DNA of 64,000 nt from Clostridiales bacterium. Its GTDB lineage: Bacteria > Bacillota > Clostridia > Christensenellales > UBA1242. The stretch lies in NCBI GenBank assembly GCA_003524095.1, contig DOEE01000002.1, positions 1 through 64,000 on the forward strand, written 5' to 3'. Numbering within the stretch: position 1 is the stretch's first letter; the number at the start of each line of letters is the position of its first letter. The notes beneath the pieces were generated by a model that made no database searches, was not told where the DNA came from, and saw only the letters and a program-made list of their open reading frames with translations. Positions 7,818 to 17,226 of this stretch are shown here, piece by piece. A program made the position numbers and the translations under genes.

Positions 7818-9098
7818 ATGAAAGAAAATAAAAAACCCAAAAAGTCAAGTTTTTGGCTTAATTTAAAAATTAAATTAACAACTTTCAAAAAAGTTTCGTT
7901 TGAAAAAATAAAGGCGAATATTGAAACAAATAGTCGTATATTTTTTGCCACGTCCAAAAAGATTAACGAAAAAGTTGTGATTGAAACAAAACTTAATCAA
8001 ACCGAAACAGTTATGGCAAAGAAAAAATCCAAGAACAAAAAAATATTTAATCTATTATTCTTTTTGTTTAATGTAATCTTGGTTGTTGCGGTATTTTATA
8101 ATTTTGCAAAAGAACAAGGCGGTGTTCAGCCATTATCTACGCTATTTGCAAACAAACCCCGCTGGAGATTTTTGTGGGTAGCAGTTGGACTTTATGCTTT
8201 GACAGTTATCTTCAATTCCATGAAATTTTCTTTTCTTATTCACAACAAAACGGGAAAGTTTAGACCATTCTTTTCGTTTAAATTAGCATCAATCGGAAGA
8301 TATTATGACCATGTAACCCCGTTGGGTTCGGGCGGACAACCATTCGAAATTTATTATCTAAAAAAGAATGGCTATAGCGGAGATATTGCGACTGCCATTC
8401 CACTTGCAAAATACATGATTTGGCAAATGTCGTTTTTGATAATTTGTTCATTTATCCTTATTGCTTATGCCCCACATTACCAAACAAATCCGATAGTCCT
8501 TGTTTGTGCATGGATAGGTCTTGCACTTATTGCAATGTTATTCTTATTTGTTCTATTTATGTCAATAACCAAAAAATGGGGCGCGTCGCTTGTTGTTGGA
8601 GTGTTGAAGTTATTACACAAAATGCACATCATTAAGGACTACAAAAAAGTTCTTATCAAGGTTTTGAGATTTGTCAAACAATATCAATATTGCATAAAAA
8701 CCTTTGCAAAAAGTCCGTGGACAATTTTGTCAGTACTATTTACATCAATTGGTTCACTTATATCTAATGCCCTAATTGCTTACTTTATTTACATTGCATT
8801 TAATGCAAACCCCATCGTTAGTTGGTGGGATATTATGTGTAAGTGCTTCATATGCGATTTGGCTGTTTGCTTTATGCCTATGCCGGGTGGTTCGGGCGCT
8901 ACAGAACTTAGTTTTAATGCCTTGCTTGGGTCATTATTTACCGAAGGTACACTATTCTGGGGAATACTAATTTGGAGATTCTTGACATACTATTTATATA
9001 TAATCCAAGGCGGAATAATTTTAATCTGCGATATATTTAAAAAGAAGAAATCCAAAAATTTAAGTACATTGCCACAATCCAAAACCACTCAAGAGTAA
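7818..9098 (+). CDS. Flippase-like membrane protein (lysylphosphatidylglycerol synthase TM / UPF0104 family)
   Basis: A 426-residue integral membrane protein. After a basic cytoplasmic N-terminus of about 70 residues come roughly eight hydrophobic segments. Family signatures are ASIGRYYDHVTPLGSGGQPFEIYYL in the first half (given in two parts here: SIGRYYDHVTPLGSGGQPFE, then IYYL) and PMPGGSGATELSFNALLG in the second. This is the transmembrane region found in MprF, where it flips lipids, but the aminoacyl-lipid synthase domain is absent. The substrate is unknown; lipid or glycolipid translocation is the usual inference. Confidence 0.85.
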   Translation: MKENKKPKKSSFWLNLKIKLTTFKKVSFEKIKANIETNSRIFFATSKKINEKVVIETKLNQTETVMAKKKSKNKKIFNLLFFLFNVILVVAVFYNFAKEQGGVQPLSTLFANKPRWRFLWVAVGLYALTVIFNSMKFSFLIHNKTGKFRPFFSFKLASIGRYYDHVTPLGSGGQPFEIYYLKKNGYSGDIATAIPLAKYMIWQMSFLIICSFILIAYAPHYQTNPIVLVCAWIGLALIAMLFLFVLFMSITKKWGASLVVGVLKLLHKMHIIKDYKKVLIKVLRFVKQYQYCIKTFAKSPWTILSVLFTSIGSLISNALIAYFIYIAFNANPIVSWWDIMCKCFICDLAVCFMPMPGGSGATELSFNALLGSLFTEGTLFWGILIWRFLTYYLYIIQGGIILICDIFKKKKSKNLSTLPQSKTTQE

Positions 9099-9162
9099 TT
9101 GCTAATATGTTTCAGCCAAAGTCTAAGTAGTCCAAAAAAATTTTTATTTTTAATAAATTTGT

Positions 9163-9192
9163 TTTACAAAATTCGACATTTTGGGTTATACT
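9163..9192 (+). promoter_or_regulatory. Promoter of the first SipW-substrate gene
   Basis: TTTACA (9163-9168), 18-nt spacer, TATACT (9187-9192). The perfect 17-bp dyad TACTACTA-A-TAGTAGTA (9189-9205) overlaps the -10 box and the likely start of transcription, as an operator would. The region GGGTTATACTACT is close to GGGTATACTACT in the promoter at 52693-52722. Confidence 0.65.
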
Positions 9193-9319
9193 ACTAATAG
9201 TAGTATGATGTATAGTGCGGATTTTGTATTTTTTTACAAAACCACTTGAGCAAAATACTTCTAAGTTAAGCCAAATTTTGGTTTTAACTAACAAAAACAC
9301 TTGGGAAAATGGAAAAATA

Positions 9320-10090
9320 ATGACGCAGGAACAAAAAATAAATAGGGGTACAATTATCATATTTATTTTGAGCATCGTATTAGTTTTGACACTATGCGGG
9401 GCTGCAACTCTTGCGTACTTTGCAGGAAAACAAGACACAAACGTTACTCTTATTATGGGTGGTCCTGTTAGAGTTTCAATGGTTAACAACAACTTTGAAG
9501 AGACCAAAGGAAGCGGAAAATTGGTTATGAACCTAAAAGCCAATCGTACAACCCTAGTTCCGGGAATTGGTATAGACATGCAGGCAATTGCCAAACTTAC
9601 ATCGTCCGATATCAACCCAACCCCAGCCCTACTTAGAGCAATTTTGGATATAGACGTTGTGGGCATTAATGCCGAACTTGGCAAAGATGTCGAAAATATG
9701 ATTCGAAATGAAATGAATTACTATCTAACACTTCGAAGAGATAGCACCGAAGATAGACCAAGAGATGGTTGGGTACTATTTGACGACGGAAATTACTATT
9801 ATTGTAGCCAAAACAAACAATATGACAGTGTCACAAATCAAGAATACATTACTCTCAAGGCTATAGATACTAGTGCTGTCGGAAATAATATTCCTTTCAT
9901 AAACGGAACATTCCAGTTCCCACGAAAAATGTATACAAATATTTATGCCAATGTAGATATAACATTCAATCTAACATTCCAAGCCATTCAAGACCAATTA
10001 GTTGACGAAAATGGCGACAGAATTCCAAATACAATCTTTAATGTCAAAAAAGTTTTGGATAGTGTTGATTGGCAAAAACACAACAATTAA
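9320..10090 (+). CDS. TasA-like exported protein with SipW-type signal peptide
   Basis: The chosen ATG gives 256 residues; the frame stays open to 9215 but lies inside the promoter there. The signal peptide is a basic start (MTQEQKINRG), about 20 hydrophobic residues and the SipW-type end ATLAYFAG (about 30-37), as in TasA and camelysin. The mature part starts with GGPVRVSMVNNNFEETKGSG and ends in strands IPFINGTFQFP and ITFNLTFQAIQDQL. The same blocks occur in the protein at 12408-14213, so the two are paralogues. Likely a secreted fibre or matrix subunit; this is inference from the signal type. Confidence 0.8.
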   Translation: MTQEQKINRGTIIIFILSIVLVLTLCGAATLAYFAGKQDTNVTLIMGGPVRVSMVNNNFEETKGSGKLVMNLKANRTTLVPGIGIDMQAIAKLTSSDINPTPALLRAILDIDVVGINAELGKDVENMIRNEMNYYLTLRRDSTEDRPRDGWVLFDDGNYYYCSQNKQYDSVTNQEYITLKAIDTSAVGNNIPFINGTFQFPRKMYTNIYANVDITFNLTFQAIQDQLVDENGDRIPNTIFNVKKVLDSVDWQKHNN

Positions 10091-10129
10091 AATGACTTAA
10101 AAAAAATTTAGTTTTTAGGTCATTTTTTT
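10089..10129 (+). terminator. Terminator after the 9320 gene
   Basis: AATGACTTAAAAA pairs with TTTTTAGGTCATT (one G-T pair) and a T run follows. Confidence 0.8.
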
Positions 10130-10457
10130 GTTATTTTCAAAATATTATTTTAAAATTTTTATCAATACCACAAAATCCAAATACATCCGCCTAATGGCTA
10201 GCACGTCCAAAAGTTCATAAAACATTCAACCGCTGTTATCTCAAACAATCACCCAGTACCAAGTATTAATCTTAAACATTTGGTATGTATAAATTTTTGT
10301 TACTCACAAAAAATATATTATATAATATATATCAATTTATTTTGCAAATACAAAAATATTTGGTACAATAAACAATGTAAAAATTGTAACTTGGATAAAT
10401 TTGTTCAAATTACTTTGGGTTTAACTTATTTTAAAAAAAGATGATAAGGTAGAACGA
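10130..10457 (+). promoter_or_regulatory. Intergenic leader of the 10458 gene
   Basis: No gene. A possible promoter is TTGCAA (10342-10347), 16-nt spacer, TACAAT (10364-10369), leaving about 85 nt of untranslated leader before the ATG at 10458. I see no recognisable riboswitch. Confidence 0.35.
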
Positions 10458-11696
10458 ATGAAAGGGAAAGCAAAAAACAAAAGGAAAATAGGTAAAGTCA
10501 TACTTATTGGTATAGGCTTTTTCTTGACGATTATTCTAACATTTACAACCACCCTGGCTTGGTTCTATGATAGCGACTGGGCGAGCAAAAGTGTCACTAT
10601 GGCTGGCACAGTTGGAATTAGAGTAAAAGACGGAACAACATTTACTTCGGGAAGTGGCAATCTTCACTTTGAAATTACAACCGAAAAGGCCTACCCTGGT
10701 CAAGCAATTGATGTTAGTGCTAGTTGCTATAACGACGGTGGCAAAAGCGGACTTCAAAAAGGTTCAAAGTGTTATGTTAGGGCGCATTTTGCAGTGTACA
10801 CAAACATTGGTAAATTGCCAGTTCCTGCACATTATGTAGGCGGTTCTGCAAGCCAAGCTTATATAAAAGCCAAAGCTGAATATGATGCCCTAGTTGCACT
10901 CGGCGAAACACCAGACTATGCCGAACCAAAAGCAAGTGATTACGAAGGCGGAGCAGAGAGCAAAGCATACAAACAAGATTTGGCAATTGCTCAAAATGAA
11001 GCAGGTTTGAGTGCTAGTGAACTATACAAATTTTTAAACCAACTAATCGAATTACAAAACAACGCTTCTGATGCGCAACCAGATGCAACCAAAAAATACT
11101 ATTGGAATTATTACAAAAATGACGGACTTGTAGATGGTGTTGGTGGAGGTTTTCCACTATCTAGTACTGGAACACTAAGTAGCGATATTAGTTATTATAT
11201 TGACGGCAAGGAATATGTTCACAATGGTAGTGGTTATACCTACACAACCACAAATACCGATGGACAGACAATAACTGATACAGTTTCAGATTATACACAA
11301 CTTAAGGACAAAGGATACTTTTATTTATGCCTTTCCAAAGGTGGAGATGCTCAACTCAAAGAACTTGACAAAGACGAAGCTGCTATATTCCTATGGAACA
11401 ATAGATTTATTATTCCTTGGAAATTAACAAATGCTTCTGCCGAAAAAGACATTTTCATAGCAGTTGAATTTCAAGCAATCCAAACTTACATTCCAATTAT
11501 TAACACCACAGGCATTATTGATTCAAATCCTAACAATCAATTGCCAGCAGAACAATGCACAATCAAAAACAAATCTGTTCAAACAGTATTTAATTCTTGT
11601 TACTTTACACCAGTCTCAACAGTAATTGGCGACAAGGACTATGGAAATTTGGACATTTATGAATCAGTAACAAACAAGGCTGATGCAGGATTATAA
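10458..11696 (+). CDS. Exported protein with SipW-type signal peptide
   Basis: A 412-residue protein with a very basic start (MKGKAKNKRKIGK), a hydrophobic stretch and the SipW-type end TTTLAWFYD (about residues 31-39). After cleavage the mature part begins with MAGTVGIRVKDG and GSGNLHFEI, comparable to the neighbours, and its C-terminal part contains DIFIAVEFQAIQTYIPI, the FQAIQ strand shared with the other paralogues. The middle (about 125-260) is an insertion rich in Ala, Lys, Glu, Tyr and Thr that the paralogues lack. It is followed after 2 nt by a small membrane protein gene. Role inferred: secreted surface or matrix subunit. Confidence 0.78.
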   Translation: MKGKAKNKRKIGKVILIGIGFFLTIILTFTTTLAWFYDSDWASKSVTMAGTVGIRVKDGTTFTSGSGNLHFEITTEKAYPGQAIDVSASCYNDGGKSGLQKGSKCYVRAHFAVYTNIGKLPVPAHYVGGSASQAYIKAKAEYDALVALGETPDYAEPKASDYEGGAESKAYKQDLAIAQNEAGLSASELYKFLNQLIELQNNASDAQPDATKKYYWNYYKNDGLVDGVGGGFPLSSTGTLSSDISYYIDGKEYVHNGSGYTYTTTNTDGQTITDTVSDYTQLKDKGYFYLCLSKGGDAQLKELDKDEAAIFLWNNRFIIPWKLTNASAEKDIFIAVEFQAIQTYIPIINTTGIIDSNPNNQLPAEQCTIKNKSVQTVFNSCYFTPVSTVIGDKDYGNLDIYESVTNKADAGL

Positions 11697-11698
11697 TT

Positions 11699-12061
11699 AT
11701 GAACAAAAACAAAGCATTAGTAATTACATTTAGAATTTTGGGAATAGGACTTTTGGTACTAGGAATAATAATGACTATTGTGTCAATATCCAAATTTGAT
11801 GTATTTACTTATAAATTAAATACTGGTGTGATTTTTGGAATAGCATTCCCCTTTGTAGGAATTGTATTGGTTATAATTTCCACAATTATTGGAACAATGT
11901 CAACTAGGTCAGATATTGTAGACAATGTAGCCAAACAAGTCAAAGATGTTCTGAAAAACGAACAAGAAAACAAACAAAACATCAAGACTTGTAAGTATTG
12001 CGGAAGCAAATGCAGTACAGACAATCCAAAATGTCCGTCTTGCGGGGCAAAATTAGATTAA
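11699..12061 (+). CDS. Two-TM protein with C-terminal zinc ribbon
   Basis: A 120-residue protein. Two hydrophobic segments (about residues 8-28 and 41-65) are followed by a charged helix and a zinc ribbon, CKYCGSKCSTDNPKCPSCGA (about 98-117). The start lies 2 nt after the previous stop, so it is probably cotranslated with the exported protein at 10458. The small membrane-plus-zinc-ribbon form is common in Firmicutes, but the function is unknown. Confidence 0.7.
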   Translation: MNKNKALVITFRILGIGLLVLGIIMTIVSISKFDVFTYKLNTGVIFGIAFPFVGIVLVIISTIIGTMSTRSDIVDNVAKQVKDVLKNEQENKQNIKTCKYCGSKCSTDNPKCPSCGAKLD

Positions 12062-12066
12062 GATTA

Positions 12067-12101
12067 AATCTCATATGATATTTTTCATATGAGATTTTTT
12101 T
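12067..12101 (+). terminator. Terminator after the 10458-12061 pair
   Basis: AATCTCATATGA and TCATATGAGATT form a perfect 12-bp stem with a 6-nt loop, then a T run. Confidence 0.88.
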
Positions 12102-12407
12102 GTGTCTTACTTGCGCTTTTTATTGTATAATATCGGACATAACTTGTAGTAGTGAAAAAGCATTATTTAATTTATAATTATTAATTTGATAACAAACATT
12201 TATATATATTAATTTTTGAAAATCATTACATTTAATTAGTACATAAAAAATAGTGCATGTTTTGGACTAAATTATATTTAAATATTGTTTAAAGTCAAAT
12301 TATTTTGAACAAACAAATTGGTAAAATATGCCAAAAAAGTTTGAATAAAAACTTACATAAAAGTTAATCATTCTCACACCCTAAAAGTAACGAATGAGGT
12401 AATTTTT
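12102..12407 (+). other. Intergenic leader of the 12408 gene
   Basis: AT-rich and without a gene. GAGGT near 12396 serves as the ribosome binding site for the next gene. I do not see a confident promoter or a known structured leader. Confidence 0.4.
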
Positions 12408-14213
12408 ATGAAAAGTAATGTCAAAACTGAAAATAAACGTAAATCTACAAAAAGGGCGATAGGAACGCTTGTTGTATCTTTGCTTAGTATTGCAATAACT
12501 GCGGTTATTTCGATTGGAGCCACACTTGCATACTTTGCAGGTTCTACAACTGCCAACCAAGCACTATTTATGGGTGGTCCGGTTTATGTAGAAATAACTG
12601 GTCGAAACAACGACTTCAAGGCAGGCGATGGCAATTTGGATATTTCCGCATATGCCGGAAGAACTACGGGTACAGCAGGCACAATTAGTAACACTGTACT
12701 TTTGCCGGGACAAAAAGTTGAAATCCATTCAAGTGCAAGAGTTTATTCAACCACTGCAACTTCGACAATCCAAGATAGCCCAATTCCAGATATTAGTACT
12801 GGTGCAAACACTGGAAATATTGGTAATGCATACACTGATGCCAAGGGTAATGCTTATTATGTAAACAATCAAGGAAGAGTTACGTCAACTACGACTAGTG
12901 TACTTAGGGCTAGATTTGGAATAAACATCGACTTTGACCCAACAGTGGGATTTAATAACTTCACAGGAACGACATATGCTACAAACTTCCCCGTTCAAAG
13001 CCAAAAATCTTTTACACGTGAAGCAACAAATACCACAACCGAAGTAGTTGACGGATTTGCTGGTGCTATTCACACGGCTAATCAAGAGTATTCTTATGAT
13101 AGTTCAACTCAAACCCACACCGGACGTAGAGATTATGTAGCTGACACATCATACACCGCTACCACAACCGCCGGTGACGACATGAACAAAATCAAAGCGG
13201 GAACACTCAAGTCAATTTATTCTTGGAAATATGTATCGCAATCTGAATACGAAGGCACTCATGCAATAACTGACGACTTAAAATTTTCAAAAATGCCTGC
13301 ACCATTTGACGGAAGTATCAACGCACAAGGAACAAACTCAAACAAAGTTCCGGGTGGTAGCGGAAACGGATTCTATGGGGTTTGGATACTAGACGGTGAA
13401 GGCAACAAAACCGAAAGTAATTCCTTTTACAAAGCAAGAACCAATGCATATATGAATACCTATGTTGAATTCTACGTAAATGAATATGGCAACACTGTAA
13501 CTCGTACTTTGCAAAATAGTATTGATGCACTTAACTCCGCGCTTAACAAATACTTTGTAAACCTAATTAACGATAGTTCAAAATACATTCAAACTGCCGA
13601 CGACCCCGCCACAACCGATGTGGTTGAAGGTCTGGGACTTAATGCAAGTTGGCTATATATTGACCCAAGCATCGGCAACGACACCAACTCAAACGAAATT
13701 AGTACATCTGTCGGTGGCTGGTGGTACTTGGTTGTAGACAATGGTGGCGTGATTACTGGTAGCACTGAGACTTATGGCGAAGGTGGTACACCTACTGGCA
13801 TAACCATTGGCGAAAACACAACCCAGACTGTAAGTAGAGATACTTACTCATCAACCGATGCAACAAGACTTAAATATTATCTATACGAAATCGTTCCTAA
13901 TATTGACGTAGGAGATGTAATTGGTACTAATGGTCAAAAGAAAATTGCAAGTGACATTATTCCATTTGTAAACGGAACATTCGCTTTGCCAGGCGATGCA
14001 CTAACTAACGTATTTGCCAATGCAAAACTTAGTTTCCAAGTTTCATTCCAAGCATTGCAAGCATTCCTTCCATATACTCAAGACATAGATAATATGGATT
14101 ATACAAATCCATTACTTGGTACTCAAAAACCATTGACAATAGAAAGCGCTATTCCAATTTATAACGAAGCATTTGACTATCAGGAAAATGCTGGAGATAT
14201 AGGTAATTTATAA
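12408..14213 (+). CDS. Large TasA-like exported protein with SipW-type signal peptide
   Basis: At 601 residues, the largest of the three SipW-type proteins here. A basic N-terminus (MKSNVKTENKRKSTKR), a hydrophobic core and the end GATLAYFAGSTT (about residues 38-49) form the signal. The mature protein starts MGGPVYVEITGRNN and ends with IIPFVNGTFALPG and SFQVSFQALQAFLPYTQD, matching blocks in the 9320 protein. The middle is rich in Thr, Ser, Gly and Asn, as in many extracellular bacterial proteins. It has its own leader and terminator. Likely a secreted fibre or matrix component; no enzyme motif seen. Confidence 0.8.
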   Translation: MKSNVKTENKRKSTKRAIGTLVVSLLSIAITAVISIGATLAYFAGSTTANQALFMGGPVYVEITGRNNDFKAGDGNLDISAYAGRTTGTAGTISNTVLLPGQKVEIHSSARVYSTTATSTIQDSPIPDISTGANTGNIGNAYTDAKGNAYYVNNQGRVTSTTTSVLRARFGINIDFDPTVGFNNFTGTTYATNFPVQSQKSFTREATNTTTEVVDGFAGAIHTANQEYSYDSSTQTHTGRRDYVADTSYTATTTAGDDMNKIKAGTLKSIYSWKYVSQSEYEGTHAITDDLKFSKMPAPFDGSINAQGTNSNKVPGGSGNGFYGVWILDGEGNKTESNSFYKARTNAYMNTYVEFYVNEYGNTVTRTLQNSIDALNSALNKYFVNLINDSSKYIQTADDPATTDVVEGLGLNASWLYIDPSIGNDTNSNEISTSVGGWWYLVVDNGGVITGSTETYGEGGTPTGITIGENTTQTVSRDTYSSTDATRLKYYLYEIVPNIDVGDVIGTNGQKKIASDIIPFVNGTFALPGDALTNVFANAKLSFQVSFQALQAFLPYTQDIDNMDYTNPLLGTQKPLTIESAIPIYNEAFDYQENAGDIGNL

Positions 14214-14222
14214 AATTCACAC

Positions 14223-14259
14223 AAAAAAGCAATTATTTTTTTGGAATAATTGCTTTTTT
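14223..14259 (+). terminator. Terminator after the 12408 gene
   Basis: AGCAATTATT and AATAATTGCT pair around a T-rich loop, with flanking A and T runs. Confidence 0.88.
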
Positions 14260-14436
14260 GTTATAACTTAGTTGGAGATTTTCAAAAAGTATTCTAAAAT
14301 ATTCTATGTAGAAATTTATGTAACAAATTTATATATTCGATTTAACTAAAAGAGTTTTCAAAATCATTTAAGTTTTGTCTAACTCTATACGAGTATTAAA
14401 TAATTACTTGGATATATTCATCAAAAAGGAGCAATT

Positions 14437-14817
14437 ATGCTTAGCAGTTTACTTACAAAATCCAATAAGATTGACATAATATACAACAATCAAGAATATA
14501 TAGTAGATAATATTAGAGAAATACTTCTTGACTTGCTTGAAAGTTCATATTCTGCACCTTCATATGCAGTTGGAAGTCTAACTCCGCTTGAAGAAATAAT
14601 GAAAAAAGATTTGTGGGTTAGATGTACTCTAGACACCCCAACCAAGTATTTGGATAGTGATGTCGATGAAATTATGTTTGTTATCAAACCTAAATACGAT
14701 TTTTTGACCATTTTTAGAAAATTAAATGGTAAGATTTTGGACAAATGCAGTCTTATAAACCTAGCCAAAAAAACCACGAATACTTATAATATAATTATTA
14801 ATGAAATTAAAAATTAA
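14437..14817 (+). CDS. Hypothetical protein
   Basis: A 126-residue protein I do not recognise. AAGGAGC precedes the ATG at good spacing. It is predicted soluble, with an N-terminal helical half (NIREILLDLLESSYSAPSYA) and strands such as LWVRCTLDTP and EIMFVIKPKYDFLTIFRKL. It ends about 12 nt before the glycerophosphodiesterase start, so the two probably share a transcript. Confidence 0.65.
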   Translation: MLSSLLTKSNKIDIIYNNQEYIVDNIREILLDLLESSYSAPSYAVGSLTPLEEIMKKDLWVRCTLDTPTKYLDSDVDEIMFVIKPKYDFLTIFRKLNGKILDKCSLINLAKKTTNTYNIIINEIKN

Positions 14818-14829
14818 GGAAACTTGCAC

Positions 14830-15573
14830 GTGAAAAATTCCACTACAAAGAGCAACTGGTATTGCAAATATAAAATTGCGCACAGAGGGCTTCATAATGA
14901 TATTTATCCTGAGAACTCACTCGGGGCTTTTGACTATGCTTGTCAAAAGGGATTTGCAATTGAATTAGATGTGCATACTCTAAAAGATGGAAATGTTGCA
15001 GTTTTTCATGACCAAAATACACTTAGGCTTTGTGGCAAAGACCAAGACATTGGAAATATCTCAACCGACGAACTCAAAGATTACAAGTTACTCAAGACCA
15101 AATACACCATTCCTACTCTCAAAGAAGTCTTGGAACTCGTAGACGGAAGAGTGCCTATCATGATAGAACTCAAACCCGCAAGCAGAAAAGAAAAGTTAGA
15201 GCAAAAAACTTATGATATTATCAAAGACTACAAGGGCGAAATCGCTGTTAAATCATTCAATCCTTTTTCGATTATGTGGTTCAAAAAACATGCAAATCAC
15301 ATTCCACGCGGGCTTCTTTCGAGTTATTTTGAACATGATAATCTTCCAAGGATTTACAAGATCGTTCTCAAAAAATTATTATTTTTTAGACTATGCAAGC
15401 CCGACTTTATTTCATATAATATAAACAATCTTCCAAACAAATATGTAACAAGAAAAAATGTTCCCGTTATAACATGGACAGTTAATAACAAGGAACTTGA
15501 AAACAAAGCATTTGAGTCGGCTTGTAATATAGTTTTTGAAAACTATGTCCCCGAACAGCCACTCAACTATTAA
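14830..15573 (+). CDS. Glycerophosphodiester phosphodiesterase
   Basis: A GDPD-family enzyme, about 247 residues, that hydrolyses glycerophosphodiesters to glycerol-3-phosphate and an alcohol. Motifs are AHRGLHNDIYPENSLGAFDY (His-Arg and Glu-Asn), AIELDVHTLKDGNVAVFHD (metal-binding Glu and Asp, catalytic His) and MIELKPAS. The end, including VITWTVNNKELENK, is typical. There is no signal peptide, so it is probably cytoplasmic. The start is GTG at 14830 because AAGGA lies 9 nt before it; a TTG at 14824 is too close. Confidence 0.9.
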   Translation: MKNSTTKSNWYCKYKIAHRGLHNDIYPENSLGAFDYACQKGFAIELDVHTLKDGNVAVFHDQNTLRLCGKDQDIGNISTDELKDYKLLKTKYTIPTLKEVLELVDGRVPIMIELKPASRKEKLEQKTYDIIKDYKGEIAVKSFNPFSIMWFKKHANHIPRGLLSSYFEHDNLPRIYKIVLKKLLFFRLCKPDFISYNINNLPNKYVTRKNVPVITWTVNNKELENKAFESACNIVFENYVPEQPLNY

Positions 15574-16439
15574 ACACCACTTCCGTCAAAGTCAGGAACA
15601 TAACAAGCATCTGAACTACTAAGTTCTTGGGCAAAGCCATTTGTAAGTCCGATTTTGACCATGTGTTCTTCGACTATTTTGTACTCAAGTGGTTTGAGTC
15701 TTCTATCTATGTCTGGGTGCAAAACCGCTTTGTACATAGGTGTATATTGTGACATAAGACTAACCAAAGGATTTGGAATATTTTCCTTTATCCAATCCAA
15801 AATTTTGATACTATCATCGGTGTGATTAGGGAGTACCAAGTGTCTAATAATCACGCCTTTTTTGAGCATTCCGTCATCGCTATAAACTTCGTTTGGCACA
15901 ATCTCACGCATTTTGAGAATGACAGATTTGGCAACTTCTGGATAATCGGGTGCTTTGGATAGTCTCTTGGACAAATCACTATCAAAATACTTAAAGTCAA
16001 CCAAAAATACGTCTATATAATCCTTGAGTTCTTCGAGTTCACTCAAACTATCATATCCGCTTGAATTGTATACAATAGGAATATTTGGACGATATATATC
16101 TAGTGCTTTCTTAATTGCATGCGTATAGTGTGACGGACTAACTAGATTTATATTCATTGCCCCTTGAGATTCCAACTCTTTGAAGATTTCGGCGAGTCTA
16201 TCATATGTAATATATTTCCCAACATTTTCGTGGCTAATCTTGTAATTTTGACAATAACAACACTTTAGATTACAGCCCGAAAAGAAAACCGTAGCACTCC
16301 CCGCCTTTCCCGAAATTATAGGCTCTTCCCATTTGTGGAGACTGGCTCTTGCGACTCTAGGCATATCTCCCACTCCACACACACCGGTAGCCTTTGACCT
16401 ATCTATATTACATTTTCTTGGACAATTATTACAAATCAT
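15570..16439 (-). CDS. Radical SAM protein, PflX-like (putative pyruvate formate-lyase activating enzyme type)
   Basis: A 289-residue protein with a four-cysteine N-terminal site (CNNCPRKC, then GVCGVG) and the radical SAM cluster motif CNLKCCYC (Cys 56, 60 and 63). This order matches the PflX / COG1313 group, whose substrate is not established. Other features are NLVSPSHYTHAIKKALDIYR and VLPNHTDDSIKILDWI. The start is the ATG at 16439, because the frame upstream runs into the neighbouring terminator; no clear ribosome binding site is seen. It overlaps the glycerophosphodiesterase stop by 4 nt on the opposite strand. Confidence 0.82.
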   Translation of the reverse strand: MICNNCPRKCNIDRSKATGVCGVGDMPRVARASLHKWEEPIISGKAGSATVFFSGCNLKCCYCQNYKISHENVGKYITYDRLAEIFKELESQGAMNINLVSPSHYTHAIKKALDIYRPNIPIVYNSSGYDSLSELEELKDYIDVFLVDFKYFDSDLSKRLSKAPDYPEVAKSVILKMREIVPNEVYSDDGMLKKGVIIRHLVLPNHTDDSIKILDWIKENIPNPLVSLMSQYTPMYKAVLHPDIDRRLKPLEYKIVEEHMVKIGLTNGFAQELSSSDACYVPDFDGSGV

Positions 16440-16449
16440 AATTATTTTC

Positions 16450-16489
16450 AAAAAAGCCGATAAATTTTGTATAGCAAAATTTTCGGCTT
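16450..16489 (-). terminator. Terminator of the 16510-17226 gene
   Basis: On the minus strand AAGCCGAAAATTTTG pairs with CAAAATTTATCGGCTT around a 5-nt loop, followed by TTTTTT. It ends only about 11 nt before the radical SAM start, which may explain that gene's poor ribosome binding site. Confidence 0.85.
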
Positions 16490-16509
16490 GAATTTTTGTT
16501 TTCCTTTAT

Positions 16510-17226
16510 TTATTTTCTTTTGCTTTTTTTTACAGTTGATGAAGTCTTGGAAGTTCCTAAAGATTTGGCTTTAGCGGTTTCCTTTGGTGCTACCTTTTTT
16601 GCGGGTTTTTGTTCCTCTTCTTCGTCGATTTCTTCTTCGTCTTCTTCGTCATCAAAGTTATCTAGGAAGTAATTATATGCACAAGCAACAATTGCAACAA
16701 CAAACGAAATTATCAAACTAACAAATGAGCCATAAGCAATAGACCCTTTGATATTATAAGCAAAGTAATCCATTGCCACATTTCCACTACGTAATTGAAT
16801 TGCAATATACCAAGTAGAAATAAGAGTAATAGTTGTAAACATCATTCCGCACAAACTAAACATGAAGCAGAACTTTTTGAACTTTTCGCCCTTGAACCAA
16901 GACAAGTAAGCAAACACTGTAGTCGTAATCAAACAAGCAATACCAATTGGCATAACTATACCAGAAATGAACACAGCCATTCCGTATACTTTTTTGATGT
17001 ACATAAGTCCAACAATATCGCTATCCCAATTAATAACTTTTGTAAACACTGCTCTTGTCATATCCCAAGCACTATAGTATAACTTTTCGCTAGTTTCAAA
17101 ATTCAAACTAGGACTATGTTCTACACTAAATGCTGGCAAAAAGTAGAATACTATACTAAGCACAGCTAGTATTGTACAAATTACAGCAATTATCATGTCT
17201 TTGGTTTTAAATTGTTTTTTAGCCAT
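16510..17226 (-). CDS. Four-TM membrane protein with charged C-terminal tail
   Basis: A 238-residue protein of unknown function. Hydrophobic segments lie near residues 12-32, 79-105, 118-140 and 158-182. An acidic run (DDEEDEEEIDEEEEQK) and then a Lys/Ala/Ser/Thr-rich tail ending in KKSKRK follow, similar to disordered cytoplasmic tails of other Firmicutes membrane proteins. It is a single-gene unit with its own terminator. Confidence 0.7.
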   Translation of the reverse strand: MAKKQFKTKDMIIAVICTILAVLSIVFYFLPAFSVEHSPSLNFETSEKLYYSAWDMTRAVFTKVINWDSDIVGLMYIKKVYGMAVFISGIVMPIGIACLITTTVFAYLSWFKGEKFKKFCFMFSLCGMMFTTITLISTWYIAIQLRSGNVAMDYFAYNIKGSIAYGSFVSLIISFVVAIVACAYNYFLDNFDDEEDEEEIDEEEEQKPAKKVAPKETAKAKSLGTSKTSSTVKKSKRK

